Assembly: GCA_902624045.1 (NCBI GenBank)
Contig: CACNVX010000002.1
Span: 1-64,000, forward strand
Direction of reading: 5' to 3'
Length of the DNA: 64,000 bases
From: an uncultured Pelagibacteraceae bacterium
GTDB taxonomy: Bacteria > Pseudomonadota > Alphaproteobacteria > Pelagibacterales > Pelagibacteraceae
The translations under genes were made by a program, and so were the position numbers. Within the stretch, counting starts at the first letter, position 1. Each line of letters starts with the position of its first letter. Below the pieces are notes generated by a model, which made no database searches, was not told where the DNA came from, and saw nothing but the letters and a program-made list of their open reading frames with translations. Shown here one piece after another: positions 29,791 to 42,072 of this stretch.

Positions 29791-30654
29791 GTGAATAGAA
29801 GCATCATTCTTTCTTCTGTTTTACATGCTTTATTAATTTTTATTACTGCTATGAGTTTACCATTTTTAGCAAAAAAACCTTACGATATCCCCCCGATTGT
29901 ATCAGTTGAATTAATACAAATTGCAGAAAAAACAAATATTCCTTTTGCACCAAAAGCAAAAAAAATAATTGAAAAAGTAAAAAATAAAGAAAAAAAACTT
30001 GTGTCAGAACAAGCGCCACCAAAAAAAGTCCAGAAAACAAAAACTAAAACTGTTTTGTCCCCAGATCAAAATAACAAAAAAATTGAAAATGAAGCACCTG
30101 ACTCAATTCCGCTTCCTGAAAAAAAAGTAAAAAAAGTTAAAACTCGTGAAGAAAAAAAACAGAATCCTGATAAGGTGGATAACAAAGTTCAGCAAGTATC
30201 AGAATTTGAGAAAAAAGATTTATTTGATCCCAACAATATTGCTGCTTTAATAGATAAATCAAAAGAAGAAACAGCAGAAGTTTTAAAAACTAATAACAAA
30301 ACCACTCAAGATCAGGATAAAAATGTGGAAAACTCAGGGCTTACATTAAGTGAAGAGGATGCTCTTAAAGCTCAAATTTTTGGATGTTGGAGTATTCCTT
30401 TAGGTTTACCTTACAATGAAAACTTATTAGTTAGAATAAAACTTAAATTAAAACCAGATGGAACTGTGTCAAAAACTGAGATTTTAGATCATGCTAGAAT
30501 GAATAAACCAGGTCAAGGATTTTACAAAGTTTTAGCAGAAAGTGCACTAAGAGCAGTTAAATTGTGTCAACCTTTACGCGTTCCAAATACAGGCTATGAG
30601 AGATGGAAAGAATTACAACTAAATTTTGATGCAAGAGAGATGTTAGAAGGTTAA
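29791..30654 (+). CDS. tolA: TolA-like protein
   Basis: N-terminal TM, long Lys-rich spacer, C-terminal CWSIPLGLPYNENLLVRIKLKLKPDGTVSK; located between tolR and tolB. GTG start. Confidence 0.88.
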   Translation: MNRSIILSSVLHALLIFITAMSLPFLAKKPYDIPPIVSVELIQIAEKTNIPFAPKAKKIIEKVKNKEKKLVSEQAPPKKVQKTKTKTVLSPDQNNKKIENEAPDSIPLPEKKVKKVKTREEKKQNPDKVDNKVQQVSEFEKKDLFDPNNIAALIDKSKEETAEVLKTNNKTTQDQDKNVENSGLTLSEEDALKAQIFGCWSIPLGLPYNENLLVRIKLKLKPDGTVSKTEILDHARMNKPGQGFYKVLAESALRAVKLCQPLRVPNTGYERWKELQLNFDAREMLEG

Positions 30655-30663
30655 TATATAGAT

Positions 30664-32004
30664 ATGATAAAAAAAATTTTTATTTTAATTTTAATTTTAA
30701 TACCAAAAAATGTATTTGCGTTAATTGAGGTAGATATAACAAGAGGTAATCTTAATCCTTTACCATTAGCAGTGTCTCCATTATCAATAGATGAGAATTC
30801 GAGATTAACCTTTGAGAAAATACTTAAAAAAGAGAATATAGGATCTGAAATAGCAATCATCGTGGAAAATAATCTAAAAACTTCGGGACTGTTTGATCCT
30901 TTAGATAAAAAAGCTTTTCTTCAAGCCCCTGATATTGCTAATTTGAAACCAAGATTTGAAGATTGGAATTTAATTAAAGCCCAAGCCCTTATAACTGGTA
31001 AAGTGAATTATGTTGATGATAAGTTAAGAGTAGAATTTAGATTGTGGGATGTTTTAGCTGCAAAGGAGATGATGGCTTTAGCATTTACTACTGTTCCAGA
31101 TAATTGGAGAAGAGTAGGCCATATTATTTCTGATAAGGTTTACGAAAGGTTAACAGGGGAAAAAGGATATTTCGATACAAGAATAATTTATGTATCAGAA
31201 GAAGGTCCTAAGACACAAAGAATTAAAAAATTAGCAATTATGGATCAAGATGGTGAAAATAATAAGTTTTTAACATTGGGTAACGAATTAGTATTAACTC
31301 CAAGATTTAATCCAAATAGTCAAATGGTAACCTACTTGTCTTATTTTAAAAATATGCCCAGGGTTTATTTGCTAGATATTGAGACAGGCACCCAAGAGGT
31401 TGTTGGAGATTTTCCAGGAATGACCTTTGCTCCAAGATTTTCACCAGATGGAAAAAAAATTATTATGAGTTTTGCAAAAGATGGTAAATCAGATATTTAC
31501 ACTATGGATTTAGAAAATAGGATAGTAGAAAAAATTACAAATCACCCATCAATTGATACTTCTCCTTCTTACTCTCCAAATGGAAAATTTATTACTTTTA
31601 ATTCTGATAGAAGTGGTTATCAACAAATTTATGTGATGAAAAATGATGGCACAGATGTGAAAAGAATTTCTTTTGGAAATGGTTTATATGGAACACCTGT
31701 ATGGTCTCCAAGAGGAGATTTAATTGCATTTACAAAACTACATAAAGGAAAGTTTTACATTGGTGTGATGAGAACTGATGGAAGTGGAGAAAGGTTACTA
31801 ACTGAAAATTACTATCAAGAAGCACCATCTTGGTCACCCAATGGTAGAGTTCTTATCTTTTATAGAGAAACAAAAACTAACGCAAAAGGCGAAGGATTTT
31901 CTGCCAAATTATGGTCTATTGATTTAACAGGTTATAATGAACGTCAAATAAAGACGCCAACAGATGCATCTGACCCATCATGGTCATCATTATTAAGCAA
32001 TTAG
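30664..32004 (+). CDS. tolB: Tol-Pal system beta-propeller TolB
   Basis: Repeated [10 protein letters not shown] / [10 protein letters not shown] / [10 protein letters not shown] / [10 protein letters not shown] blades. Confidence 0.96.
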   Translation: MIKKIFILILILIPKNVFALIEVDITRGNLNPLPLAVSPLSIDENSRLTFEKILKKENIGSEIAIIVENNLKTSGLFDPLDKKAFLQAPDIANLKPRFEDWNLIKAQALITGKVNYVDDKLRVEFRLWDVLAAKEMMALAFTTVPDNWRRVGHIISDKVYERLTGEKGYFDTRIIYVSEEGPKTQRIKKLAIMDQDGENNKFLTLGNELVLTPRFNPNSQMVTYLSYFKNMPRVYLLDIETGTQEVVGDFPGMTFAPRFSPDGKKIIMSFAKDGKSDIYTMDLENRIVEKITNHPSIDTSPSYSPNGKFITFNSDRSGYQQIYVMKNDGTDVKRISFGNGLYGTPVWSPRGDLIAFTKLHKGKFYIGVMRTDGSGERLLTENYYQEAPSWSPNGRVLIFYRETKTNAKGEGFSAKLWSIDLTGYNERQIKTPTDASDPSWSSLLSN

Positions 32005-32102
32005 TAGATTAATTATTTTAAATTTCTTGATTTTTAGACTTGAAACCTTTAATTACTTGTGAAAAAGTCAATAAATTGAAATTAGCAGCAAGGAGCAATT
32101 TA

Positions 32103-32597
32103 ATGAGATTAAGCAAAATTTTTAAAAACTCACTTTTAGTATTATTAGCATGCCTGGTATTATCTGCTTGTGCAACTAAAAAAGAAACATCAATAGGTAA
32201 AATAGATGGGCAAATGCAAGGTGATGTTTACACTGGAACAGATACAGTTAAATACTTAGCTGATGGAGTTCCTGATAGAGTATTCTTTGCAACAAATGAG
32301 TCAATATTAACTACTGCTTCAAGAGAAACTTTAAGAGCTCAAGCAGCTTGGTTAAGAAAAAACCCTAGTATAAATGTTGTGCTTGAAGGACATGCAGATG
32401 AAAGAGGTACAAGAGAATATAACTTAGCTTTAGGTGAAAGAAGAGCAAACGCAGCTAAAGACTACTTGATGACGTATGGAATTTCATCTGACAGAATTAC
32501 TGTATTAAGTTATGGAAAAGAGAGACCAGTTGATTCAGGCTCTAACCCATTAGCTTGGTCAAAAAACAGAAGATCAGTAACTGTTAAAGCAAATTAA
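32103..32597 (+). CDS. pal: Peptidoglycan-associated lipoprotein Pal
   Basis: MRLSKIFKNSLLVLLACLVLSACATKK lipobox; NVVLEGHADERGTREYNLALGERRANAAKDYL. The ORF-track TTG start at 32040 is probably upstream of the real ATG at 32103. Confidence 0.93.
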   Translation: MRLSKIFKNSLLVLLACLVLSACATKKETSIGKIDGQMQGDVYTGTDTVKYLADGVPDRVFFATNESILTTASRETLRAQAAWLRKNPSINVVLEGHADERGTREYNLALGERRANAAKDYLMTYGISSDRITVLSYGKERPVDSGSNPLAWSKNRRSVTVKAN

Positions 32598-32607
32598 TTA
32601 TTTAATA

Positions 32608-32650
32608 AAAAAGACCCTAAAACCTTTGTTGGCTTTAGGGTCTTTTTTTT
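32608..32650 (+). terminator. Rho-independent terminator after pal
   Basis: AAAAAAGACCCTAAA-ACCTTTGTTGG-CTTTAGGGTCTTTTTTTT: strong stem followed by a T-run. Confidence 0.9.
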
Positions 32651-32681
32651 GCCATTTTTATAACGATAACTCATAAAATCC

Positions 32682-33686
32682 ATGAGATTATTTCTAAAAT
32701 CTATAAACATAAAACTAATATTTATTTTAAATTTATGCCTAATTAATTTTTCTTATGCAGATAATCACAACATATATGAAACATTAGAAATAATTAAAAA
32801 TGATCTTAAAACTCTTGAAAGAGCTGTCTATTCAGGCTCTATTGAAGTACAAACAACAACCAACAGTGATACAGTTTCAAATTTAGATAATAACGAAGAT
32901 GTGCTAACCAGACATCTATTGAAATTGTCTGAGGTAGAGGATCAATTTAGACAACTTACAAACAAATTTGAAGAAATAAATTTTAAATTAGATAGATTGT
33001 CAACTAGATTGTCCAAAATACAAGCAGATAATCAAATTAGGTTTCAGGACTTAGAAAATAATATTAGTAATGTTAAAATTGATAAGACAGATAATAAATT
33101 AAGTTCAGCACCTAAAACTGATGAAAAAAAAATTCTTCCTGGAAGTTCACAACCTCAAGATCTTGGAACTATATCTTATAAAGATACTGAGACATCTGAA
33201 ACTTCACAACAAATCCAATCAGTAGAAACCACAGCTTCTATAGTGACCGAGACATTTCAGTCAGAAGAAAAAATTCTTCCTGAGGATTTAAGCCCACAAA
33301 AAAAATATGAGTTTGCAACTAGTTTCTTAAAGGTTGGAGATTATAGTACTGCTGAGAGAGCATTTAGAGAATTTGTTATCAGCCTTCCTGATCATGAGTT
33401 AGCAGGGAGTGCTCAATATTGGTATGCAGAAACATTTAGGATCAGGCAGTTATACACAGATGCTGCTTCAGCATATTTAGAAGGTTACCAAAAATATCCA
33501 AAAGGTAAAAAAGCTCCAATTAATTTATTGAAACTTGGGGTGTCTATGGTTCAAATTGGTGAAAAAAATCAAGGATGTAAAATGATTAATGGCGTAGAAA
33601 TACAATATCCTAACGCAAACCAATCTGTAATACAAAAAGCGAAATATGAGTCTAAAAAATTTGAGTGCACCAAGCAAGACTCATAA
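32682..33686 (+). CDS. cpoB: Tol-Pal accessory protein CpoB/YbgF
   Basis: Coiled-coil N-terminus, then YEFATSFLKVGDYSTAERAFREFVISLPDHELAGSAQYWYAETF TPR; downstream of pal. Confidence 0.88.
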   Translation: MRLFLKSINIKLIFILNLCLINFSYADNHNIYETLEIIKNDLKTLERAVYSGSIEVQTTTNSDTVSNLDNNEDVLTRHLLKLSEVEDQFRQLTNKFEEINFKLDRLSTRLSKIQADNQIRFQDLENNISNVKIDKTDNKLSSAPKTDEKKILPGSSQPQDLGTISYKDTETSETSQQIQSVETTASIVTETFQSEEKILPEDLSPQKKYEFATSFLKVGDYSTAERAFREFVISLPDHELAGSAQYWYAETFRIRQLYTDAASAYLEGYQKYPKGKKAPINLLKLGVSMVQIGEKNQGCKMINGVEIQYPNANQSVIQKAKYESKKFECTKQDS

Positions 33687-34683
33687 ATATTTTTTTAATA
33701 ATTTAAAAGATAAAAGAATTTTTAATATTTATAATAAATTTGAAAAAAATCTTAAATTAAACGAAAATTTTATTGTTGCAGTATCTGGAGGCCCAGATAG
33801 CCTAGCTTTGGCTTTCTTGGCAAAAATTTATTCAATAAAAAATCGTTTAAATGCAAATTTTTTTATTGTCGATCATAAACTTAGAAAAAATTCTTCAAAT
33901 GAAGCAAAATATGTAAAAAATCTTTTTAAAAATCTATCTATAAAAATTGATATTTTAAAATGGAATGGAAAAAAACCTGATCATAATATCCAATCAATCG
34001 CTAGAAAAAAAAGACACAGTTTATTATTTAGTCAAGCGAAAAAACTAAATATTAAAAATATTTTATTTGGTCATCATCTAGATGACTTGTTTGAGAATTT
34101 TTTTATTAGAATGATTAGAGGAAGCGGCTTAAATGGGCTAATTTCATTTGATGAAAAAACCCAAGACAACAGCATTAATTTTTTTAGGCCCTTAATAGAA
34201 ATTGATAAAGACGATTTAATTTATATAAGTAAAAAAGTCTTTGGTGATTACATCGAAGACCCATCAAACAATGATGATAAATATAAAAGAGTAAAAATTA
34301 GAGGTTTAATAAAAAATCTTCAATTAGAAGGATTAGATAGAAACAAATTTAAATTAACACTTCAAAATTTAAAATACGCTAATCAAGTTATAAAATTCTA
34401 CTCAAAAAAAAATATAATTAATAACTCAAATTTTTATAATAAAAAAAAATCAATTATATTAAGTAAAGAATTTTTTGATCATCCTAAGGAAATAGTATTT
34501 AGGTCATTGACAGAAATTATTAGAGCTATGGGAAAAAAATATTATCCAGTAAGAGGGAGAAAATTAGACAAAGTTATTGATTTGATAAATAATTCTAAAT
34601 CTTTTAAAATTACGCTTGGAAATTGTATAATTAAAAAAGTTAATCATTCGGTGATCATATCAAAAGAGCTTAAAACTTCATAA
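33646..34683 (+). CDS. tilS: tRNA(Ile)-lysidine synthase
   Basis: FIVAVSGGPDSLALAFLA PP-loop; VDHKLRKNSSNEAKYV; GHHLDDLFENFFIRMIRGSG. Start uncertain (an in-frame TTG lies at 33661). Confidence 0.92.
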   Translation: MSLKNLSAPSKTHKYFFNNLKDKRIFNIYNKFEKNLKLNENFIVAVSGGPDSLALAFLAKIYSIKNRLNANFFIVDHKLRKNSSNEAKYVKNLFKNLSIKIDILKWNGKKPDHNIQSIARKKRHSLLFSQAKKLNIKNILFGHHLDDLFENFFIRMIRGSGLNGLISFDEKTQDNSINFFRPLIEIDKDDLIYISKKVFGDYIEDPSNNDDKYKRVKIRGLIKNLQLEGLDRNKFKLTLQNLKYANQVIKFYSKKNIINNSNFYNKKKSIILSKEFFDHPKEIVFRSLTEIIRAMGKKYYPVRGRKLDKVIDLINNSKSFKITLGNCIIKKVNHSVIISKELKTS

Positions 34684-34737
34684 TTATGTTGATATTTTGT
34701 CACTTGTTATATTCACAATAATTCTTATCTTATAGTC

Positions 34738-36645
34738 ATGAATTTCAAAAATCTTGCAATGTGGGGCATCATTGTCTTCTTAACTATTGGTCTTTATAAC
34801 CTGTTCAAAAACCCTCAATCAAATATAAGAGGCAATAATCAAATTATTTTTTCAGATTTCTTAGAGTCTGTTGATAATGGTGAAATTTTAAAAGTTGAAA
34901 TTCAGGGCAATAATATTAAAGGATCATATTCAAATGGAAATACATTTTCCACTTACTCACCAAATGATCCAAACTTAATTGAAAAATTATCAGAGAAAGG
35001 TGTAAGTATTTCGGCGTCACCAATAGAAGAAAAAATGCCATCATTGTTTGGAGTACTTTTGTCCTGGTTCCCTATGCTATTGTTAATTGCAGTTTGGATA
35101 TTTTTTATGAGACAGATGCAAGGGGGAAAAGGTGGAGCCATGGGCTTTGGAAGATCGAAAGCAAAAATGATGAACGAACTCAAAGGAAAAGTAACGTTTA
35201 ATGACGTGGCAGGTGTAGAAGAAGCTAAAGAAGAAGTTGAAGAAATTGTAGAATTTTTAAAAGATCCAAAAAAATTTAGTAGGTTAGGAGGAAAAATTCC
35301 TAGAGGAGCTTTGTTAGTTGGTCCTCCAGGAACAGGTAAGACTTTATTAGCAAGAGCAATTGCTGGAGAAGCTGGAGTTCCCTTTTTTACAATTTCTGGA
35401 TCTGATTTTGTTGAAATGTTTGTTGGAGTTGGAGCATCGAGAGTTAGGGATATGTTTGAACAAGGTAAAAAAAATTCTCCTTGCATCATTTTTATTGATG
35501 AAATCGATGCAGTTGGAAGAAGTAGAGGTGCAGGTTTAGGTGGAGGAAACGATGAAAGAGAACAAACTCTAAATCAGTTGTTAGTTGAGATGGATGGTTT
35601 TGATACTAATGAGGGTGTGATTATAATTGCTGCTACCAACAGGCCTGATGTGCTTGATCCGGCTTTATTAAGACCAGGAAGATTTGACAGACAAGTTGTT
35701 GTTTCTAATCCAGACATAATTGGAAGAGAGAAAATTTTGAAAGTTCATGTAAAAAAAATAAAAATGGCACCAGACGTAAATTTAAGAACTATCGCAAGAG
35801 GCACTCCTGGTTTTTCTGGAGCAGATCTCGCAAATATTGTAAATGAGGCAGCTTTATTGGCTGCAAGAAAAAATAAAAGAATTGTTACTTTACTTGAATT
35901 TGAAGAAGCTAAAGATAAAGTTATGATGGGAGCAGAAAGGCGTTCAATGGTAATGACTGAAGATGAAAAAAAATTGACAGCTTATCATGAGGGTGGACAT
36001 GCTTTAGTCTCATTCAACATGCCAAGTTATGATCCTATTCATAAAGCTACAATTATTCCAAGAGGAAGGGCTTTGGGAATGGTTATGAATTTACCTGAGA
36101 GAGATCAGCATGGATATTCAATCAAATATCTTAAAGCAAGATTAGCTGTTTGTTTTGGTGGAAGAGTTGCCGAGGAGTTGATATTTGGAAAAGATAATAT
36201 TTCAACAGGGGCTGGTGGTGGCACGGGTTCAGATATTAACCAAGCAACACAACTTGCAAGAGCCATGGTGACAAAATATGGAATGAGTGAGGAAATGGGA
36301 CCGGTAGAGTACGGAGAAAATCAAGAGGAGGTTTTTCTTGGAAGATCGGTAACTCAAACACAATCTGTATCTGAGCAAGTAGCTCAGAAAATTGACAAAG
36401 AAATAAGAAGACTAGTTGATGAAGGATATGATCAGGCTAAGAAAATTTTAACTGAAAAAATAGACGATTTACATAAGATTGCAAAAGCACTTATAACTTA
36501 TGAGACTTTAACAGGTGAAGAAATTGAAAATATTATTAATAAAAATTTATACCCAAAAGATAAAGTATTAGAAAGTCCCGAGAAAAAAGATGATGAGGAC
36601 TCTGCTTTGGGTGCAATGGGTTTAAAACCAAAAATAGTTCATTAA
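34738..36645 (+). CDS. ftsH: ATP-dependent zinc metalloprotease FtsH
   Basis: [74 protein letters not shown]. Confidence 0.98.
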   Translation: MNFKNLAMWGIIVFLTIGLYNLFKNPQSNIRGNNQIIFSDFLESVDNGEILKVEIQGNNIKGSYSNGNTFSTYSPNDPNLIEKLSEKGVSISASPIEEKMPSLFGVLLSWFPMLLLIAVWIFFMRQMQGGKGGAMGFGRSKAKMMNELKGKVTFNDVAGVEEAKEEVEEIVEFLKDPKKFSRLGGKIPRGALLVGPPGTGKTLLARAIAGEAGVPFFTISGSDFVEMFVGVGASRVRDMFEQGKKNSPCIIFIDEIDAVGRSRGAGLGGGNDEREQTLNQLLVEMDGFDTNEGVIIIAATNRPDVLDPALLRPGRFDRQVVVSNPDIIGREKILKVHVKKIKMAPDVNLRTIARGTPGFSGADLANIVNEAALLAARKNKRIVTLLEFEEAKDKVMMGAERRSMVMTEDEKKLTAYHEGGHALVSFNMPSYDPIHKATIIPRGRALGMVMNLPERDQHGYSIKYLKARLAVCFGGRVAEELIFGKDNISTGAGGGTGSDINQATQLARAMVTKYGMSEEMGPVEYGENQEEVFLGRSVTQTQSVSEQVAQKIDKEIRRLVDEGYDQAKKILTEKIDDLHKIAKALITYETLTGEEIENIINKNLYPKDKVLESPEKKDDEDSALGAMGLKPKIVH

Positions 36646-36651
36646 GAAATA

Positions 36652-37704
36652 ATGAAAAGTTATTACACTAGGGCGTGTAATTTCTATTTCGGTAGTCAAT
36701 CAAGAATTTTAGTAAAGAAAAAAAAAACTATTCCTTTACATGGAGTTAAAGAGATATCATTCGATCAAATTGAAATAATTACTAGAAATTCAAAAAAAAA
36801 AATCCCTGTTAGTAATATTAAATATTTACCAGAAAAAATAAAAAAAAAAATAAATTTTGATATAATAAAAATTAAATCAAAGAAAAAAAATTTTTCTAAT
36901 TTTAATTTCAAAAAATTTCCAAATATATTAGGTGTACTAAATTTAACTCCTGATAGTTTTTCAGATGGAGGAAAATTTAACACTAAAACCAAAGGGTTAA
37001 ATCATGCAATTAATTTGTTTAAAGATGGAGCTGATTTAATTGATATTGGTGGTGAGTCAACAAGACCAGGAGCAAATACTATAAATGAAAAAAAAGAGTG
37101 GAATAGAATATATGAAATAATTAAATTATTAAGAAATAAAGTGCCAATATCACTAGATACAAGAAAATCTAATATCATGGTCAAAGGAATACAGTTAGGG
37201 GTAAAATTAATAAATGATGTCTCTGGACTAAGTTTTGACCCAATGACAATAAATGTTTTAAAAAAATATAAAACTCCATTTATAATTCAACATTCTATTG
37301 GTACACCAAAAAATATGCAAAAAAACCCTAAATATAAAAACGAAATATTAGATATTTATGATTTTTTTCAAAAAAAAATTAATTTAATTAGATCAGAAGG
37401 TATTAAACATAATAATATTATTTTAGACCCAGGAATAGGATTTGGAAAAAATTTGAAACATAATATGAGTATAATTAGAAATATTTCTATTTTTCATTCA
37501 CTTGGTTTTCCTTTACTTATAGGTAATTCAAGAAAAAGATTTATAAAAGAAATATCTGAAAAAAATGATAGCAAATCCAGAATTGGCGGTACAATGTCAT
37601 CTTCAATATATTTAATGATGCAAGGAGTTCAAATTTTAAGAGTTCATGATGTAAATGAATTAATACAAGGAATTAAAGTTTTTAAAGAAATAATGAATAA
37701 CTAA
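36652..37704 (+). CDS. folP: Dihydropteroate synthase
   Basis: ILGVLNLTPDSFSDGGKF, DLIDIGGESTRPGA, LINDVSGL, IILDPGIGFGK, LIGNSRKRFI. Confidence 0.95.
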   Translation: MKSYYTRACNFYFGSQSRILVKKKKTIPLHGVKEISFDQIEIITRNSKKKIPVSNIKYLPEKIKKKINFDIIKIKSKKKNFSNFNFKKFPNILGVLNLTPDSFSDGGKFNTKTKGLNHAINLFKDGADLIDIGGESTRPGANTINEKKEWNRIYEIIKLLRNKVPISLDTRKSNIMVKGIQLGVKLINDVSGLSFDPMTINVLKKYKTPFIIQHSIGTPKNMQKNPKYKNEILDIYDFFQKKINLIRSEGIKHNNIILDPGIGFGKNLKHNMSIIRNISIFHSLGFPLLIGNSRKRFIKEISEKNDSKSRIGGTMSSSIYLMMQGVQILRVHDVNELIQGIKVFKEIMNN

Positions 37705-39035
37705 TGACAAAAAAATATTTTGGAACGGATGGAATAAGAGGGGCAATAAATAGCAAAAATATAAATGGAGATATGTTTTTTAAATTTGGACTTGCTAGCG
37801 GAACATATTTCAAGTCACAGAAAAAAAGAAAACAAACAGCAATAATAGCTAAAGACACTAGATTATCAGGCTATACTTTAGAGCCAGCACTTGTTTCAGG
37901 ATTGGCTTCAGCTGGGATGCATGTTTATACTCTAGGTCCTTTGCCAACAAACGGACTAGCAATGCTCACAAAGCATATGAGAGCAAATATGGGGATAATG
38001 ATTACCGCTTCTCACAATCCACATCATGACAATGGTTTAAAATTATTTGGCCCAGATGGAATGAAATTATCAGATAAAATAGAGAAGAAAATCGAGAGCT
38101 TAATAGATAAACAAATTTCAAAACATCTTTCAAAACCTGAAAAGTTAGGAAGAGTAAAAAGATTGGAAACAGGCACAAGAAAGTATATTAAAATATTAAA
38201 AAAAAACTTTGCAAAAGAGTTTAATCTAAGGGGACTTAGAATTGTAATAGATTGTGCTAATGGAGCTGGATACAAAGCAGGTCCTGAACTGTTAAAATCA
38301 TTGGGGGCAAAAGTAATAGCTATTGGTGTAAAACCAAATGGTTTAAATATAAATAAAAACTGTGGCTCAACTTATCCAAATAAAATTAGATCAGCAGTAA
38401 AAAAATATAATGCACATATTGGTATATCTTTAGATGGGGATGGTGATAGAATTATTATGTGTGATGAGAAAAGTAATATTATAGATGGAGATCAGATTAT
38501 AGCAGCTCTTGCTACGAGATGGAAAAACAAAAAAATGTTAAAGGGGGGTGTGGTAGGAACTTTGATGTCAAATTATGGTTTAGAAAATTATTTTAAATCA
38601 TTGGGTATTAAATTTATAAGAGCTAATGTTGGTGACCGGTTTGTTAAAGAAAAAATGCAAAAAAATAAATTTAACTTAGGTGGTGAGCAATCGGGCCATA
38701 TAATTTTAGGAAAATTTGCAACAACAGGTGATGGATTATTGGTTGCATTGGAGGCACTTTTCGCTTTAAGGAAAGGAAAAAAAGCAAGTGAATTTTTTAA
38801 AAAATTTAAGAAAACACCCCAACTTTTAAAAAATATAGATGTAAAGAATAAAAGTATAATTAATAAAACTGAAGTAAAAAAGTCTATAAAGATAGCCGAA
38901 AAATTGATTAAAGGTAATGGTAGAATTTTAGTAAGAAAATCTGGAACAGAGTCAAAAATCAGAGTGATGGTAGAAAGCCATAAAAAAAGTCTTTTATCAA
39001 AATGTTTAAATTTAATTACAAAACAAATTAAATAA
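37704..39035 (+). CDS. glmM: Phosphoglucosamine mutase
   Basis: KKYFGTDGIRG, GIMITASHNPHHDNGLKLFG, SLDGDGDRIIM, GGEQSGHII, RKSGTESKIRVMVE. Confidence 0.96.
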   Translation: MTKKYFGTDGIRGAINSKNINGDMFFKFGLASGTYFKSQKKRKQTAIIAKDTRLSGYTLEPALVSGLASAGMHVYTLGPLPTNGLAMLTKHMRANMGIMITASHNPHHDNGLKLFGPDGMKLSDKIEKKIESLIDKQISKHLSKPEKLGRVKRLETGTRKYIKILKKNFAKEFNLRGLRIVIDCANGAGYKAGPELLKSLGAKVIAIGVKPNGLNINKNCGSTYPNKIRSAVKKYNAHIGISLDGDGDRIIMCDEKSNIIDGDQIIAALATRWKNKKMLKGGVVGTLMSNYGLENYFKSLGIKFIRANVGDRFVKEKMQKNKFNLGGEQSGHIILGKFATTGDGLLVALEALFALRKGKKASEFFKKFKKTPQLLKNIDVKNKSIINKTEVKKSIKIAEKLIKGNGRILVRKSGTESKIRVMVESHKKSLLSKCLNLITKQIK

Positions 39036-39036
39036 T

Positions 39037-39849
39037 TTGAAAATACGCTCAAAAATATTAATTATTGCTGGATCAGACTCTTCTGGTGGGGCAGGTATCC
39101 AGGCTGATATAAAAACTGTTTCCTCACTAGGGTCGTATGCTATGACAGCCATAACTGCAGTAACAACTCAAAATACAACAGGTGTGAAATCAATTGTAGA
39201 AATTAATCCAAAAGAAATTTTTAATCAGATAATTTTTACTTGCAAAGATATTAAGCCTGATGCAATTAAGATTGGAATGTTACATTCCTCAGAAGTTATC
39301 AAATCAGTATTTAAAGCAATTAGCTTAATAAAAATTAAAAAAGTTGTATTAGATCCAGTAATGATTGCAAAAGGGGGGACAAAGTTGATCGATAATAAAG
39401 CTATTCAAATGCTTAAATTAAAATTAATTAAAAAAGCATTACTTATTACTCCAAATATACCAGAAGCAGAAATTCTGACTAATACTAAAATTACTACTGA
39501 AGAGGACATGATATATGCAGCCAATAAATTGATTGAAATAGGTGCAAAAAATGTACTTATAAAGGGTGGTCACCTAAAGCATAGATTTGTAAGAGATATA
39601 CTTTTTAACAAAAAAGACATTAAAATTTTTAATAGTAAACGATATAAGACAAAGAATACTCATGGTACAGGTTGTACTTTATCTAGTGCAATCTCAACTT
39701 TTTTATCATGTGGAAAACCACTAAAGAAATCTTGTGACCTTGGAATTAAGTATGTAAATTCAGCCATAAAATCAAATCCTAAATATGGAAAAGGTCATGG
39801 ACCAATCAATCATCTAAACTCTGTGAAAATAGATAGAAAATTTAAGTAA
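39037..39849 (+). CDS. thiD: Hydroxymethylpyrimidine/phosphomethylpyrimidine kinase
   Basis: [41 protein letters not shown]...DPVMIAKGG...[13 protein letters not shown]. Confidence 0.95.
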   Translation: MKIRSKILIIAGSDSSGGAGIQADIKTVSSLGSYAMTAITAVTTQNTTGVKSIVEINPKEIFNQIIFTCKDIKPDAIKIGMLHSSEVIKSVFKAISLIKIKKVVLDPVMIAKGGTKLIDNKAIQMLKLKLIKKALLITPNIPEAEILTNTKITTEEDMIYAANKLIEIGAKNVLIKGGHLKHRFVRDILFNKKDIKIFNSKRYKTKNTHGTGCTLSSAISTFLSCGKPLKKSCDLGIKYVNSAIKSNPKYGKGHGPINHLNSVKIDRKFK

Positions 39850-41141
39850 TGAAAAATATTGTTGTTGTTGGATCACAATGGGGGGATGAAGGAAAAGGTA
39901 AAATTGTAGATTGGCTATCGGAGCAGGCAGATATAATAATTAGATTCCAGGGCGGCCATAATGCTGGTCATACATTGGTTATAGATAATGTAACTTATAA
40001 ATTGAGACTACTGCCATCAGGTATAGTCAGGAAAGGAAAAATTTCGATAATAGGGAACGGCGTTGTTGTAGATCCTTGGGCCTTATTAGAGGAGATTAAA
40101 GAAATAAAATCAAAGGGTATTGACGTAAATGTTAATAATTTTATCATATCTGAGTCAGCAAATTTAATTTTGCCATTCCACAGGGAAATGGATGAAATTA
40201 GAGAAGATGCTGCAGGTAAAAGTAAAATTGGTACTACAAGAAGGGGAATTGGTCCTGCATATGAAGATAAAGTTGGCAGAAGGTCTATAAGAGTTATGGA
40301 CCTAATGTCAGAAAAAAATTTAGACCAAAGACTTGAGTCAGTCCTTATTCATCATAATGCAATTAGAAAAGGATTGGGAAAAAAAATTTACGAAAAAGAT
40401 CAGCTCAAAGCAGACTTGCTTAAAATAGCTCCAAAAATATTAAAATTTTCACAACCTGTTTGGTTAAAAATCGATCAATTTAAAAAACAAAAAAAGAAAA
40501 TTTTATTTGAAGGTGCACAAGGTATTTTATTGGATGTAGATCATGGAACATACCCTTTTGTGACTTCCTCAAATACGGTTGCATCGAGTGCAGCAACAGG
40601 AACTGGATGTGGTCCTAACTCAATAAATTACGTCCTTGGAATTACAAAAGCATACACAACAAGAGTTGGAGAAGGTCCGTTTCCTACTGAATTAAAAGAT
40701 GATGTTGGTGAGTCTCTAGGTACACGAGGTAAAGAATTTGGAACTGTTACAAGTAGAAAAAGAAGATGTGGTTGGTTTGATGGTGTTTTAGTTCGACAAA
40801 CAATCAAAGTGTCAGGTATTGATGGTATTGCATTAACAAAATTAGATGTGTTAGATGAATTGGATGAAATCAAAATGTGTATTGCTTATGAACTTGATGG
40901 TAAAAAATTGGATTATTTGCCTGCAGCAGTAGAAGATCAAATTAAAATAAAACCAATATATAAAAAATTTAAAGGATGGAAAGTTTCTACAAGAGGGATA
41001 AAAAAAATGAATGAATTACCAGAGAACGCAAAAAAATATATATTTGCTATTGAAAACTTTATAGGAGCCAAGGTATCAAGTGTATCGACCAGTCCTGAGA
41101 GAGAAGATACAATCTTAATTGAGAATCCTTTTGAAGTTTAA
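39849..41141 (+). CDS. purA: Adenylosuccinate synthetase
   Basis: [63 protein letters not shown]. Confidence 0.98.
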   Translation: MKNIVVVGSQWGDEGKGKIVDWLSEQADIIIRFQGGHNAGHTLVIDNVTYKLRLLPSGIVRKGKISIIGNGVVVDPWALLEEIKEIKSKGIDVNVNNFIISESANLILPFHREMDEIREDAAGKSKIGTTRRGIGPAYEDKVGRRSIRVMDLMSEKNLDQRLESVLIHHNAIRKGLGKKIYEKDQLKADLLKIAPKILKFSQPVWLKIDQFKKQKKKILFEGAQGILLDVDHGTYPFVTSSNTVASSAATGTGCGPNSINYVLGITKAYTTRVGEGPFPTELKDDVGESLGTRGKEFGTVTSRKRRCGWFDGVLVRQTIKVSGIDGIALTKLDVLDELDEIKMCIAYELDGKKLDYLPAAVEDQIKIKPIYKKFKGWKVSTRGIKKMNELPENAKKYIFAIENFIGAKVSSVSTSPEREDTILIENPFEV

Positions 41142-42031
41142 TTTGCTGGTAGTAAGTTTTTTGATTTAGCTAAAAGAAGCATGTGCTTTTGGAGTTTTTC
41201 GAAGGCTTTATTCTCTATTTGTCTAACTCTTTCTCTACTAATTTTGTATTTTTTACTCAGATCCTCAAGGGTTGTAGGATCATCATTTAATCTTCTTGAA
41301 TATAAAATTTCTCGTTCTCTATCATTAAGAATTTTGATTGAGTCTCTTAATAAATTTTTTCTATTTTTCAATTCTTCATGTTGAGCAAATTTTAAGTCAT
41401 GATCAAGTTCTTTGTCAACCAACCAATCTTGCCATTCATCACCGTCTTCCCCAACTTGAGCATTTAAAGAAAATTCTTTACCTGATAATCTTCTGTTCAT
41501 TGACACAACTTCTTCTTTACTAACATCAAGTTTATTAGCAATATGATTTACATGTTCGTCTCTTAAATCACCTTCTGTTTCAGGTGAGATCTGATTTTTT
41601 ATTTTCTTTAAATTAAAAAATAATTTTTTTTGAGCAGTGGTTGTTCCTATTTTTACTAAGCTCCAAGATCTTAAAATATATTCTTGAATAGAAGCCTTAA
41701 TCCACCACATTGCATAAGTTGCCAATCTAAATCCTTTTTCAGGTTCAAATTTTTTAACAGCTTGCATAAGACCCACATTACCTTCTGAAATCATTTCATT
41801 GACAGGTAAACCATAACCTTTGTAACCCATAGCAATCTTTGCAACCAATCTTAAGTGACTAGTAACCAATTTTTCTGCAGCTTTAATGTTACCAGTTGTT
41901 TTCCAATTTTTTGCAAGCATATATTCCTCTTCTGCTGCTAACATAGGAAACTTTTTGATCTGGTCTAAATATGCAGACAGCCCACCTTCATTAGATAGAG
42001 TTGGTAAATTGTTACTCATTGTTGTGCTCAT
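41138..42031 (-). CDS. rpoH: RNA polymerase sigma factor RpoH (sigma-32)
   Basis: [87 protein letters not shown]. Confidence 0.96.
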   Translation of the reverse strand: MSTTMSNNLPTLSNEGGLSAYLDQIKKFPMLAAEEEYMLAKNWKTTGNIKAAEKLVTSHLRLVAKIAMGYKGYGLPVNEMISEGNVGLMQAVKKFEPEKGFRLATYAMWWIKASIQEYILRSWSLVKIGTTTAQKKLFFNLKKIKNQISPETEGDLRDEHVNHIANKLDVSKEEVVSMNRRLSGKEFSLNAQVGEDGDEWQDWLVDKELDHDLKFAQHEELKNRKNLLRDSIKILNDREREILYSRRLNDDPTTLEDLSKKYKISRERVRQIENKAFEKLQKHMLLLAKSKNLLPAN

Positions 42032-42072
42032 AGAAGTGCTTATTTAATTAATTTTGTCTAATTTTCAATAAT

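Noticed and set aside
34953-35489. 178 aa minus-strand ORF
   Set aside because: Fully antisense to ftsH, whose coding evidence is overwhelming; no recognisable motif.
38588-39052. 154 aa minus-strand ORF
   Set aside because: Antisense to glmM/thiD; hydrophobic Phe/Leu-rich composition is what the reverse complement of Lys-rich AT-rich genes gives.
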